From the NCBI GenBank assembly GCA_020639155.1, contig JACKHF010000001.1, forward strand, positions 1,550,001 through 1,614,000: DNA of 64,000 nucleotides. The letters run 5' to 3'. The stretch's first letter is position 1. The number at the start of each line of letters is the position of its first letter. Under the pieces are notes generated by a model. It did no database searches. It worked only from the letters and a program-made list of their open reading frames with translations, and was not told where the DNA came from. Made by a program: the position numbers and the translations under genes. This document shows positions 25,367-33,272 of the stretch, piece after piece. Source of the stretch: Phycisphaeraceae bacterium (GTDB lineage: Bacteria; Planctomycetota; Phycisphaerae; Phycisphaerales; UBA1924).

Positions 25367-27019
25367 ATGGCAGAATCATCAGCAGCACACGAGCACCATC
25401 CCAGCGGCTCACTCAAAGAGACACTCACCTCGATCACCATCGCGTTTGCGGTGGCGTTCATCTTCCGTGCGTTTGTAATCGAGGCATACGTCATCCCAAC
25501 GGGTTCGATGGCTCCCACTCTCATGGGCGCGCACGTGCGCATGCACGACGATCAGACGGGCGAAGACTGGCCTGTGAACTATGACGCGACTTATGGCGCA
25601 CAGGTCATGTCGACATCAGGCAAGACATTCCACAGCCCATCCACCGGCACCGAGGTGACAGCTCCAAGGCCGTTCACGAAAAAGAATGTGCGGTGGGGGG
25701 ATCGGATTCTTGTTGAAAAGTTCCTGCCGTTTACACCCGGGCCAAAGCGGTTCGACGTGGTTGTATTTAAGGCACCACACCAGCCGTTCGAGAACTACAT
25801 CAAGCGGTTGATTGGGCTTCCGCACGAGTTGGTTGCACTCGTCGATGGCGATGTGTTTGTTCGCAAGGATGACAAGGCCACTCCTCCCGGCGGCGACTAC
25901 TGGTCGCTCGATGGCTGGCAAATCCAGCGCAAGCCTGAACGCGTGCAGCGAGCCGTATGGCAGTTGGTCTTCGATTCCCGCCTTGTGCCGCTGCAGCCAA
26001 CCCGTGACGGTCGTCGCTGGTTCAAGACACCGTGGACCGGCGACACCTCGTGGGATACGAGCAAGTCCGCATACACATACTCTGGGTCTGGTGCGACCGA
26101 ACTTATCTGGGACGACACCATCATGTCCATCGATGATGCGTATCCATTCAACGAGGACCGTTCGGGGCATCCCGTGTTCCCTGTGTCTGACATCAGAATG
26201 GTTGCCAGCATCAGGCCTGAGAACGCAGGCCTTGCAACATCAGCAGTGATCGAAGCCCGTCAGCATGAGTTCCGGATGGATATCTCGGGCGACACCAAGG
26301 GTCGAACCGTCACACTGCGCATGCGATCTGCGCCGAAAGCTGTCGAAGGATCAGGAGAGCCGGATCCCACGCCGGGCGATTGGGTCGAGATGGCAACCGC
26401 AAAGCTGTCATCCAGCACACTTGCGCCCGGGAAGCCAACGGTTGTTGAGTTCTGGCACGTTGACCAGTCGTTGCAGGCGTGGGTGAACGGAAAGAAAATT
26501 GCAAGCGCTGAATACAACTGGCAACCGCACGAGCGCGCCGACAACGCTACGACAACGTCAAGGCCTCACCGCGTGCAGAACACACCATTGAAAGATGGGA
26601 GTGTGTACCGTCGTCCGCACATCCGATGGGAGTTTGACAAGGGGCCGCTGACGGTCGAGTACGCGGTTGTTGAGCGCGATCTGCACTATCAGGCGCCGCC
26701 CACCGCGTCACGAGCGCGAGCAACCCATCCCCGTTTCCCGGCGGTGACAGGCAAGGACGGATACTTCTTCTGTGGCGACAACAGCCCAGGTAGCCTTGAC
26801 TGCAGGCTCTTCGGACTTGACGGAAATGAACTCGTCAACCCATGGGTGCCGTATACCGTGGATGGTGCGAACACTCCCTTTGACGAGCGAGTCAAAGACG
26901 GCATCGTGCCGGGAGACCTGCTGCTGGGGCGAGCGTTCTTCGTGTACCTGCCATCGATTGAGCGGTTCATGGGCAGCGCGCCGGTAATTGACTTTGGACG
27001 CATGCGCTGGATCTGGTAA
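25367..27019 (+). CDS. lepB: Signal peptidase I with a large insert
   Basis: LepB cuts signal peptides at the outer face of the inner membrane by a Ser/Lys dyad. The 550-residue protein starts at ATG 25367; the frame is open to 25148 but the added part is not protein-like. One membrane helix covers about residues 22-42. The catalytic serine is in PTGSMAPTL (about residues 45-53), the general-base lysine in YIKRLIGLP (about residue 146), and the conserved GDNSPGSLDCR near residue 472. Between residues of about 175 and 445 lies an insert with a beta-sandwich-like look (FRMDISGDTKGRTVTLRMRS), making the enzyme about twice the usual size. Such inserts are known in planctomycetes. Confidence 0.9.
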   Translation: MAESSAAHEHHPSGSLKETLTSITIAFAVAFIFRAFVIEAYVIPTGSMAPTLMGAHVRMHDDQTGEDWPVNYDATYGAQVMSTSGKTFHSPSTGTEVTAPRPFTKKNVRWGDRILVEKFLPFTPGPKRFDVVVFKAPHQPFENYIKRLIGLPHELVALVDGDVFVRKDDKATPPGGDYWSLDGWQIQRKPERVQRAVWQLVFDSRLVPLQPTRDGRRWFKTPWTGDTSWDTSKSAYTYSGSGATELIWDDTIMSIDDAYPFNEDRSGHPVFPVSDIRMVASIRPENAGLATSAVIEARQHEFRMDISGDTKGRTVTLRMRSAPKAVEGSGEPDPTPGDWVEMATAKLSSSTLAPGKPTVVEFWHVDQSLQAWVNGKKIASAEYNWQPHERADNATTTSRPHRVQNTPLKDGSVYRRPHIRWEFDKGPLTVEYAVVERDLHYQAPPTASRARATHPRFPAVTGKDGYFFCGDNSPGSLDCRLFGLDGNELVNPWVPYTVDGANTPFDERVKDGIVPGDLLLGRAFFVYLPSIERFMGSAPVIDFGRMRWIW

Positions 27020-27072
27020 CGATGACGTGTACATTCTGTTGTTAAGAACGGATCTGAAGACGAGCCAGCAGA

Positions 27073-27885
27073 TTATTTCTTCTTCGGCATCGCGAATCTA
27101 TCCAGCGCAATATCGGCGATCCTCGGGCTCGCGTTGAATAATCCAAACAGCCAGCGTGTTGGCAGACTTGTCCACACCTCTGTTCGCGGTGAGTGGAGTG
27201 CTCTGACGGTCGCGTTTGCAATACGTTCCGGGCTTTGCTTCAGCGAGTTCGGCATCTGATCAGCCTTGCGGGAATCGACATTGCTCAGTTGCTGGGCAAC
27301 AACAGCAAAGTCTGTCTTTGTCAAAACAGGATGCACAGTCGTAACATGCACGCCGCTGCTGCGGAGCTCGTGGCGCATGGCCCTTCCAACAATGGACTGT
27401 GCTGCCTTGGTTGCGCAATATGCGCCGTAATAGGGAACGCCGATCTTGCCGATCGCGCTTGAACAAAGTAGCACGTGCCCAGTCCGCTGCTTCAGCATGT
27501 GCGCCAGTGCGGGGCGCATAATGTGCATTGTGCCCCAGAAGTTGGTCTCAAAGATCGCACGGAAGTCGGCATCGCTTGTATCGACGATTGATTTTTCGAT
27601 GCCGTATCCGGCGTTCGCATAGACCGCGTATATCGAGCCAAACGTCTCAATGGTCTCCTGCACGCATCGATCACAGTCGTCTGTGCTCGTGACATCCATC
27701 TGCACAGCGTGTGCTTTGCCGCCTGTTGATTCAATCTCCTGTTGCACTTGCTGCAGCTTGTCGAGCCTGCGCCCACCGAGCACGATGGGCATGCCGGCAC
27801 GAGCGCAGGCGAGCGCGGTTGCGCGGCCGATGCCCGTGCCTGCGCCGGTAATCACGATGGGTTTCCCAGTGAGATCAATCCTCAT
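27073..27885 (-). CDS. SDR family oxidoreductase
   Basis: The 270-residue protein is a short-chain dehydrogenase: the nucleotide motif TGAGTGIGRA near residue 13, NAGYG near residue 89, and the catalytic YGAYCATKAA (Tyr-x3-Lys) near residue 150. The start ATG at 27885 overlaps the end of the ABC exporter gene by 11 bases; a GTG at 27894 is an alternative. The hydrophobic C-terminus (PTRWLFGLFNASPRI) suggests membrane association. The overlap implies co-transcription with the exporter. Substrate unknown; a lipid or ketone is plausible. Confidence 0.85.
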   Translation of the reverse strand: MRIDLTGKPIVITGAGTGIGRATALACARAGMPIVLGGRRLDKLQQVQQEIESTGGKAHAVQMDVTSTDDCDRCVQETIETFGSIYAVYANAGYGIEKSIVDTSDADFRAIFETNFWGTMHIMRPALAHMLKQRTGHVLLCSSAIGKIGVPYYGAYCATKAAQSIVGRAMRHELRSSGVHVTTVHPVLTKTDFAVVAQQLSNVDSRKADQMPNSLKQSPERIANATVRALHSPRTEVWTSLPTRWLFGLFNASPRIADIALDRFAMPKKK

Positions 27886-29689
27886 TGTGGACACTGTCGC
27901 GTGCAAGCGTGATGGTCGGCTCGGTTGCGTGCTGTACTTCGTCTCGGATCACTTTTCCGTTCTCCATTGTCACAATGCGATCGGCCTGCTCAATGGTGCT
28001 TCGGCGATGTGCGATGATGAGGCATGTCCGTCCCCTGACAAACTCGCTGATCGCCTGTGTGATCATCGCTTCAGATTCGGCATCGATCATGCTGGTTGCT
28101 TCATCAAGGATAAGAATTGCAGGATCACGCAGGATCGCGCGGGCAATCGCGATGCGCTGCCGCTGCCCACCCGAGAGGGACAGTCCCTGCTCTCCGACCA
28201 TCGTGTCATACCCATGCGGAAGATTCGAGATAAACTCGTGAGCTCTCGCCTTCTTCGCTGCGTCGATGATCTGCTCGCGTGTTGCGTCGGGCTTCCCGTA
28301 CATAATGTTGTCGGCAATCGAAACGCGGAACAGCACAGTCTCCTGTGTGACCACAGCGATCTGATCACGCAGACTACCAATGTTGACAGTGTGAATCGAT
28401 GTGTTATCAATGAGAATCTGACCCGAATCGGGATCGAACAATCTCGGCACCAGTGAGAGTGCAGTGGTCTTGCCCGATCCGTTTGCGCCGATGATCGCGA
28501 TCGTCTGTCCTGCGGGTATGCGCAGTGAAAACTCGCGCAACGCGGGATCATCTCGCCCCGGATAAGTAAACGTGACACGATCAAAGACGAGTGAGTCAGA
28601 AAGGCGTGCAATCGGGGGCAGTGATGCATCGTGCCCGGGTTCGTCGGCCTCGTGCATCATATCGTCGAGACGATCGGCGGCAGCAGCACCTGTCTGGATG
28701 TCATTGATCAGGCCGTTGAGCGGTTTTACCGCAGCACCAGCAACAAAGAGCCCGCCCATCGCGAGCATAACATTGGCACGATCGATCTCGCCATCCAGAA
28801 TGGCTTTGGCAACCACGACAAAGATAATGCCGAGCACGAGCAGCGAGATCATCTCAACAACCGGGCTGGAGATCGCCTTCGCACCTCGGGCGCGAAGCAT
28901 GTGATGTGTGACGAGTTCGTTGATCTTTGCAAACTGCTGTTGCTGGTGCTGCTCTGCTGTGTACACCTTGACGACGCGCAACCCCTGCAGCGATTCCATG
29001 GATGCGCCGTACAGACTCGCCTGTTCTTCCATCGCGCTGCGTGACGCTCTCCTGATCTTCTTGCCGAACTTCCGGATGACTGTGTAGAGCACCGGGCCGA
29101 GGATGAGGGCGCCGAGTGTTAGTCGCCACTCGATAACAACTGCTGCAATCAGGGAAGCAAGCCCCTTGGTCACCTGCGGGAGTGCTCGCGAGAGCATGGA
29201 GTTGAGCCCGGTCTCAAGAATCGCGGTGTCGTTCACGATGCGACTGGCCTTGTCTGCGGCGCCGTGCTCAATGACGTTCGAGAGCGGAAGCCGGATAACA
29301 CTTGCAAAGGCATCATCACGGATAGTCTTGATGGTGTTTTGGACGAGATGCAGGCTGAGCAGGGCGTGTGTGATGTTGAATGCGGCACCGATCATCGTGA
29401 GCACGCCAAGCCCCATTGCGATCCACAATACTGCCGAATAGGCCGACGTGGGCAGCGACGCGATAAACGAATCAGAAAACAAGGTGGTCGGGAGCGCCTC
29501 GTTGATGTCCGTTGCAAGCGAGGGGAGGTTTGCAGCATCCTCATCCTTCAGGATGTTCTCGAACATCGGGAGAGCCGCAAGAATGCCCGAACCAAGCGTG
29601 CCGCCCGCAAGTACGGCGCACACGATCGCAGCGGCGAGGCGCCACGGGTGTTTCAGCATCCGCCGTGCAAACTTCCAATATGCCTGCAT
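27875..29689 (-). CDS. ABC exporter, fused permease and ATPase (MsbA-like)
   Basis: The 604-residue half-transporter has an N-terminal domain with about six membrane helices (residues 15-340), then the nucleotide-binding domain: Walker A GANGSGKTT, signature LSGGQRQRIAIARAIL, Walker B AILILDEATSMID and H-loop IIAHRRS. It should dimerise and export lipids, drugs or glycans across the inner membrane. ATG 29689 is used, with about 20 residues less than the full open frame. The downstream SDR overlaps it, and a glycosyltransferase is divergently transcribed upstream, which hints at lipid or polysaccharide export. Confidence 0.92.
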   Translation of the reverse strand: MQAYWKFARRMLKHPWRLAAAIVCAVLAGGTLGSGILAALPMFENILKDEDAANLPSLATDINEALPTTLFSDSFIASLPTSAYSAVLWIAMGLGVLTMIGAAFNITHALLSLHLVQNTIKTIRDDAFASVIRLPLSNVIEHGAADKASRIVNDTAILETGLNSMLSRALPQVTKGLASLIAAVVIEWRLTLGALILGPVLYTVIRKFGKKIRRASRSAMEEQASLYGASMESLQGLRVVKVYTAEQHQQQQFAKINELVTHHMLRARGAKAISSPVVEMISLLVLGIIFVVVAKAILDGEIDRANVMLAMGGLFVAGAAVKPLNGLINDIQTGAAAADRLDDMMHEADEPGHDASLPPIARLSDSLVFDRVTFTYPGRDDPALREFSLRIPAGQTIAIIGANGSGKTTALSLVPRLFDPDSGQILIDNTSIHTVNIGSLRDQIAVVTQETVLFRVSIADNIMYGKPDATREQIIDAAKKARAHEFISNLPHGYDTMVGEQGLSLSGGQRQRIAIARAILRDPAILILDEATSMIDAESEAMITQAISEFVRGRTCLIIAHRRSTIEQADRIVTMENGKVIRDEVQHATEPTITLARDSVHNED

Positions 29690-29726
29690 TGAAGCCAATG
29701 ATATGGCTGGATGACCGGAGTGCAAC

Positions 29727-30722
29727 ATGCCTGACAATCCGCCAGCGGACACTTCGCCTGAACCACACCAGGTGCGGGTTGGTGTTGTTATCCCCTGCTA
29801 TAACCATGGGGCGTTTGTTGCGGATGCTGTGAACGCCGCGCTTGGGCAGATCGAGTGCGAGGGCGTAACGCTGGATATACATGTGGTCGTTATCGACGAT
29901 GGTTCTACGGATGATCAAACACCGTCTGCATGCGACGCGTGTGCGGGTGAACGTGTTGTTGTGATTCATCAACAGAACATGGGCCTCCCCGCCGCTCGGA
30001 ATCGTGGCGTGCGTGAGATCTGCGATGTCGACTACTTTGTTTTTCTGGATGCAGATGACTGGATTGAACCGACGTTCTGTGCAAAGTTGGTTCGCGCACT
30101 GCTCGATTCCGATGACGCAGCATCCCATGCGTACTGCCAGGAACGTTTGGTCGGTCTTGGCACAGGCATATGGGAAGTGCCGGAATGGGATGCTGATTTG
30201 CTGATGATCACGAATCTGCATCCGGTGACGTGCGTTGTCAAGCGTGCCTGCTTTGGCACGGTTGGCGGATTCAACGAGGCAATGACCAATGGGTACGAGG
30301 ACTGGGATTTCTGGTTGAAAATCGCAGAATCTGGGTGGCATGGTGTACGAGTTCGCGAACCATTGTTTGTCTGGCGCAGACATTCACACGACACAATGGT
30401 CATGAACGTGATTGCACATCATGAGTCTCTTTATCGAACCATTATCGACAACCATCGCGCCTTTTACGAATCTCAGATGGAAGATGTCGCTGTTCGCACG
30501 AATGTCCTGCTGCGCAAGTTCAACATGAACTGGATCGATGAGACGGGGTATCCGAAAGAACTTCGATATCTCCAGAGTGTGCGTGACAGGTATAACGCAT
30601 CCGGTGTTGTTGCTGCGCGGGATCGTGCAGAAATGTTTCTACAGCGATCTCCTCGTGTGATTGCAGATCCGATCCGGGCGTGCCTTCGTACCATGAAACG
30701 GGTAATACTGAAAAGCCAGTAA
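29727..30722 (+). CDS. Family 2 glycosyltransferase
   Basis: The 331-residue protein has the GT-A fold signature: VGVVIPCYNHGAFVADAV, VVVIDDGSTDDQT, and the DxD-type metal motif FVFLDADDWIEP near residue 113. GGFNEAMTNGYEDWDFWLKI is the ED acceptor motif of family 2. There is no membrane helix. It probably adds sugars to a cell-surface glycan or glycolipid. The start ATG at 29727 is divergent from the ABC exporter, with only 37 bases between starts, so the promoters overlap. Confidence 0.88.
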   Translation: MPDNPPADTSPEPHQVRVGVVIPCYNHGAFVADAVNAALGQIECEGVTLDIHVVVIDDGSTDDQTPSACDACAGERVVVIHQQNMGLPAARNRGVREICDVDYFVFLDADDWIEPTFCAKLVRALLDSDDAASHAYCQERLVGLGTGIWEVPEWDADLLMITNLHPVTCVVKRACFGTVGGFNEAMTNGYEDWDFWLKIAESGWHGVRVREPLFVWRRHSHDTMVMNVIAHHESLYRTIIDNHRAFYESQMEDVAVRTNVLLRKFNMNWIDETGYPKELRYLQSVRDRYNASGVVAARDRAEMFLQRSPRVIADPIRACLRTMKRVILKSQ

Positions 30723-30726
30723 AAAA

Positions 30727-30752
30727 GCGGATGGAATCGAACTTCCATCCGC
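30727..30752 (-). terminator. Rho-independent terminator of the cyclophilin-type surface protein
   Basis: Reading the minus strand, the stem GCGGATGGAA with its complement, a loop of six bases and then TTTTTT (30721-30726 on the plus strand as A) terminate the minus gene that ends at 30780. Confidence 0.8.
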
Positions 30753-30779
30753 AGGCTTGGTCGATATGCAGGCTGGTTC

Positions 30780-32948
30780 TTATGTGACTGAGCCTGGGCC
30801 GAATCGGCCTGAGTCAAGATAGAACGCCTGTCCAAACATTGTGCCAGTGCTCAGGGCTGCGGACTGACCAGTTGCATCGATCGATGTGAGCGATGCAACC
30901 ATCGGGCCGACATCTGTGCCCTGAACTCCTGAAACCACGATGCCGTAGTTGGCAAACTGGCTGCCCGAACTGATCTTTGTCAGTACATTGGTGAGCGTTG
31001 ACACATCAATGTCTGTCCTGTCGCCAGCTGTGATCGTTTGGAATGGGAGTGTGATTTTGGTTCCATCGGCGAAGACAAACGAAACAGAGATGTCTATGTC
31101 CTCACCAGTATCGGGGTTGTATACAGAGAGCACTTCTGTGCCGCCGGTTGTGAATCCACCGCCGGAGAAGACGCGAACACTCGAAGCTCGCGTGTCGAGT
31201 GCAGCACCAAGTTGATCGCCAAGTGTCGAGGCAGTCCCGACGTAGTGTGCCGAGGCTCTTCCGACACCCGCTAAAGTATAGTTGAGCGTAGTAAACTGTG
31301 TTGCTGGAGTTGTGATGTCTCTTAAATCATATATGCCGCGTGCATTCGGTGTCATTGTAATGTTTGTTAGATTCACAGCCACTGGGTTGCCTGTCACCTT
31401 GTGAGTTATGATTGCAACACCACTCACATTCGGTCTGTTCTGGAATGACATATACGTCTCATTCCCAATCAGGCCGCGAACACCTGCAATTGATCCATTG
31501 GTATCAGCGCCATTTGCTACACCAGCTGCAGTCCATGCACCCCGGCTAACAACCGGTAGCACACCGTTGGAAGTGCGAACATCGTAAGCGCTCATTGCAG
31601 CAGCGATTTCCTGATTTGCTGTGACACGCAGGCTGGCAATGCCCTGGGTGAGTTCGACAATGTTGAACAGTTCAAGGCCGCCACGACGGAAAGGCTCAAG
31701 CGTCTGGAAGTATGTGACCTTTGTCAGATCGGGCTTGGTCATCTCGATGGTCACAGTTGCTGTGCTGCTGGAGAGATTCTGCAGAAGGAGGTATGGCTTG
31801 AGATCAACACTTGGGTTACTCGTCGTCGTGGATGTTAGGCCGACACCACCAAACTCCCATGTCTGAAGCTCCGCACCGGCCAGATCGGTAACGTTAATGA
31901 AGTCCTCAACCGCGACTGCCCCATAGTCCTCGTGACGGAATGTTGCACCCATTTCTGTCGTCGTGATAATCTCAATCGCGAAAGGTGCGTTTTCAACAAC
32001 AACATCGGTTGTGGTTGCGCTTGAGATGTCAATCTCTGCAAATCCGTTTGCCACGATTGACCCCGATGCGAGCACACGATCACGCTTTGTCTGACTCTCG
32101 TAGCGGGCGATTACCTGGTAGAAAGCAGCATTCGTTGAATCTCCGTTCGCAACGTAGATGGTGTTGGTCTTGTCGCCTGCAGCATATCCTTCGGGGTAGA
32201 CAAGACGATAATCAAAGAACGTGTTTGTTCCTGATGGCTTGATAAGCTCCACATCGATCAGATCGACAAGGAAGTCTTCGTTGAGCGGTGCTCCCGAAGT
32301 GTAGTTTGATTTCACCGGGACATCTGTCAGCGCGGTCGAAACCGGATTTGATGTGACAAAGTTGATATCAGCGAGTGAGGCGATGGTTGTAACAACATTC
32401 CAGCTTGAAGTGTTTGCAACACGCCCAAACACAGTGAATCCGCCGTTCTGATTGTTCAGATTCGGGCTGTTGTCAGACAGATTAAAAAAGAACTGACTTG
32501 TTGCGCTGTTGGGATCTCCGCCGATCTTCGCCATAGCGATCGTGCGTGCGATGTTGGATCTGTCTGCGTTAAACTCGTTGACAACAGGTGAAGCTGTTGG
32601 GACCGCCGAGAGTCCGCCAGCATCATTGTCAAAGATGAATCCACCTCCCTGAAGGACAAATCCGCCGACAATCCGATGGAAAAAGGAACGCTCGAAGTTG
32701 CCCTCATTCACATAGTTCTGAACGAAGTTGGCAACCGTATTTGGTGCTGCTGAACCGCCGCTAGGTCCTGAGACATCATACATTTCGATGTCGATCACAC
32801 CGAAGTCAGTGTACATTCGGACAACGGAGTTCAGTGGGTTTGCCAGATCGGAGATGTTTGGGAATGCAGGCTGTGATGACAGCAGCATGCGCTGCTCAAG
32901 ATTCTCAAAGAGGAAGCCGGTTTCGTTGTGGTTCTCGCGATTACGCAT
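30780..32948 (-). CDS. Secreted cyclophilin-type peptidyl-prolyl isomerase with LEPR-like N-terminus and beta-rich C-terminus
   Basis: The 722-residue protein begins with the N-terminal motif FENLEQRMLLSS, resembling the LEPR (LExR-LLS) motif found on large exported planctomycete proteins. Residues of about 40-215 are a cyclophilin-type isomerase: PNTVANFVQNYVN, SFFHRIVGGFVLQGGGF, QFFFNLSDNSP. The remaining about 500 residues are Ser/Thr/Val-rich beta sequence typical of surface proteins, function unknown. The sequence is more AT-rich than its neighbours. ATG 32948 is used. I infer an extracellular or envelope-associated foldase. Confidence 0.82.
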   Translation of the reverse strand: MRNRENHNETGFLFENLEQRMLLSSQPAFPNISDLANPLNSVVRMYTDFGVIDIEMYDVSGPSGGSAAPNTVANFVQNYVNEGNFERSFFHRIVGGFVLQGGGFIFDNDAGGLSAVPTASPVVNEFNADRSNIARTIAMAKIGGDPNSATSQFFFNLSDNSPNLNNQNGGFTVFGRVANTSSWNVVTTIASLADINFVTSNPVSTALTDVPVKSNYTSGAPLNEDFLVDLIDVELIKPSGTNTFFDYRLVYPEGYAAGDKTNTIYVANGDSTNAAFYQVIARYESQTKRDRVLASGSIVANGFAEIDISSATTTDVVVENAPFAIEIITTTEMGATFRHEDYGAVAVEDFINVTDLAGAELQTWEFGGVGLTSTTTSNPSVDLKPYLLLQNLSSSTATVTIEMTKPDLTKVTYFQTLEPFRRGGLELFNIVELTQGIASLRVTANQEIAAAMSAYDVRTSNGVLPVVSRGAWTAAGVANGADTNGSIAGVRGLIGNETYMSFQNRPNVSGVAIITHKVTGNPVAVNLTNITMTPNARGIYDLRDITTPATQFTTLNYTLAGVGRASAHYVGTASTLGDQLGAALDTRASSVRVFSGGGFTTGGTEVLSVYNPDTGEDIDISVSFVFADGTKITLPFQTITAGDRTDIDVSTLTNVLTKISSGSQFANYGIVVSGVQGTDVGPMVASLTSIDATGQSAALSTGTMFGQAFYLDSGRFGPGSVT

Positions 32949-33272
32949 TGGTCAGTATCTCCCAGCGGACAGGTTTATTGAGGTGAATCGCCTCAGGTCA
33001 CAATCAGCGAGCTTGTGCAGGTAAGCTGAACCAGCACAGCAAGCAGTTTTCCACATGCAATCATTGGCCAAGCACATGGGAGTTGCTGGCCTCGTTACGT
33101 CCGAATAACCATTGATCTGTGTCATGGTTCTATTCTGACGTGGGATTTCGTGCTCTGTCTCTCATTCAGTCGATCTCACCCTCGGGATCAATCGTCTGAA
33201 CACCGTTCATACGGTGCGATGGCCCCATGCTGTTCGCACGATTTCCAGCAATACGGTATCTGATTCTGCCCA
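32949..33272. other. Intergenic region of about 320 bases between divergent genes
   Basis: It should contain the promoters for the cyclophilin-type gene and the glycosyltransferase. No RNA gene, repeat or reading frame is convincing. Confidence 0.5.

Noticed and set aside
30727..30752. Hairpin containing GTTCGATTCC that resembles a tRNA T-arm
   Set aside because: The stem and loop spacing do not fit a T-arm, no acceptor or anticodon arm can be found nearby, and a run of six T after it on the minus strand marks it as a terminator.
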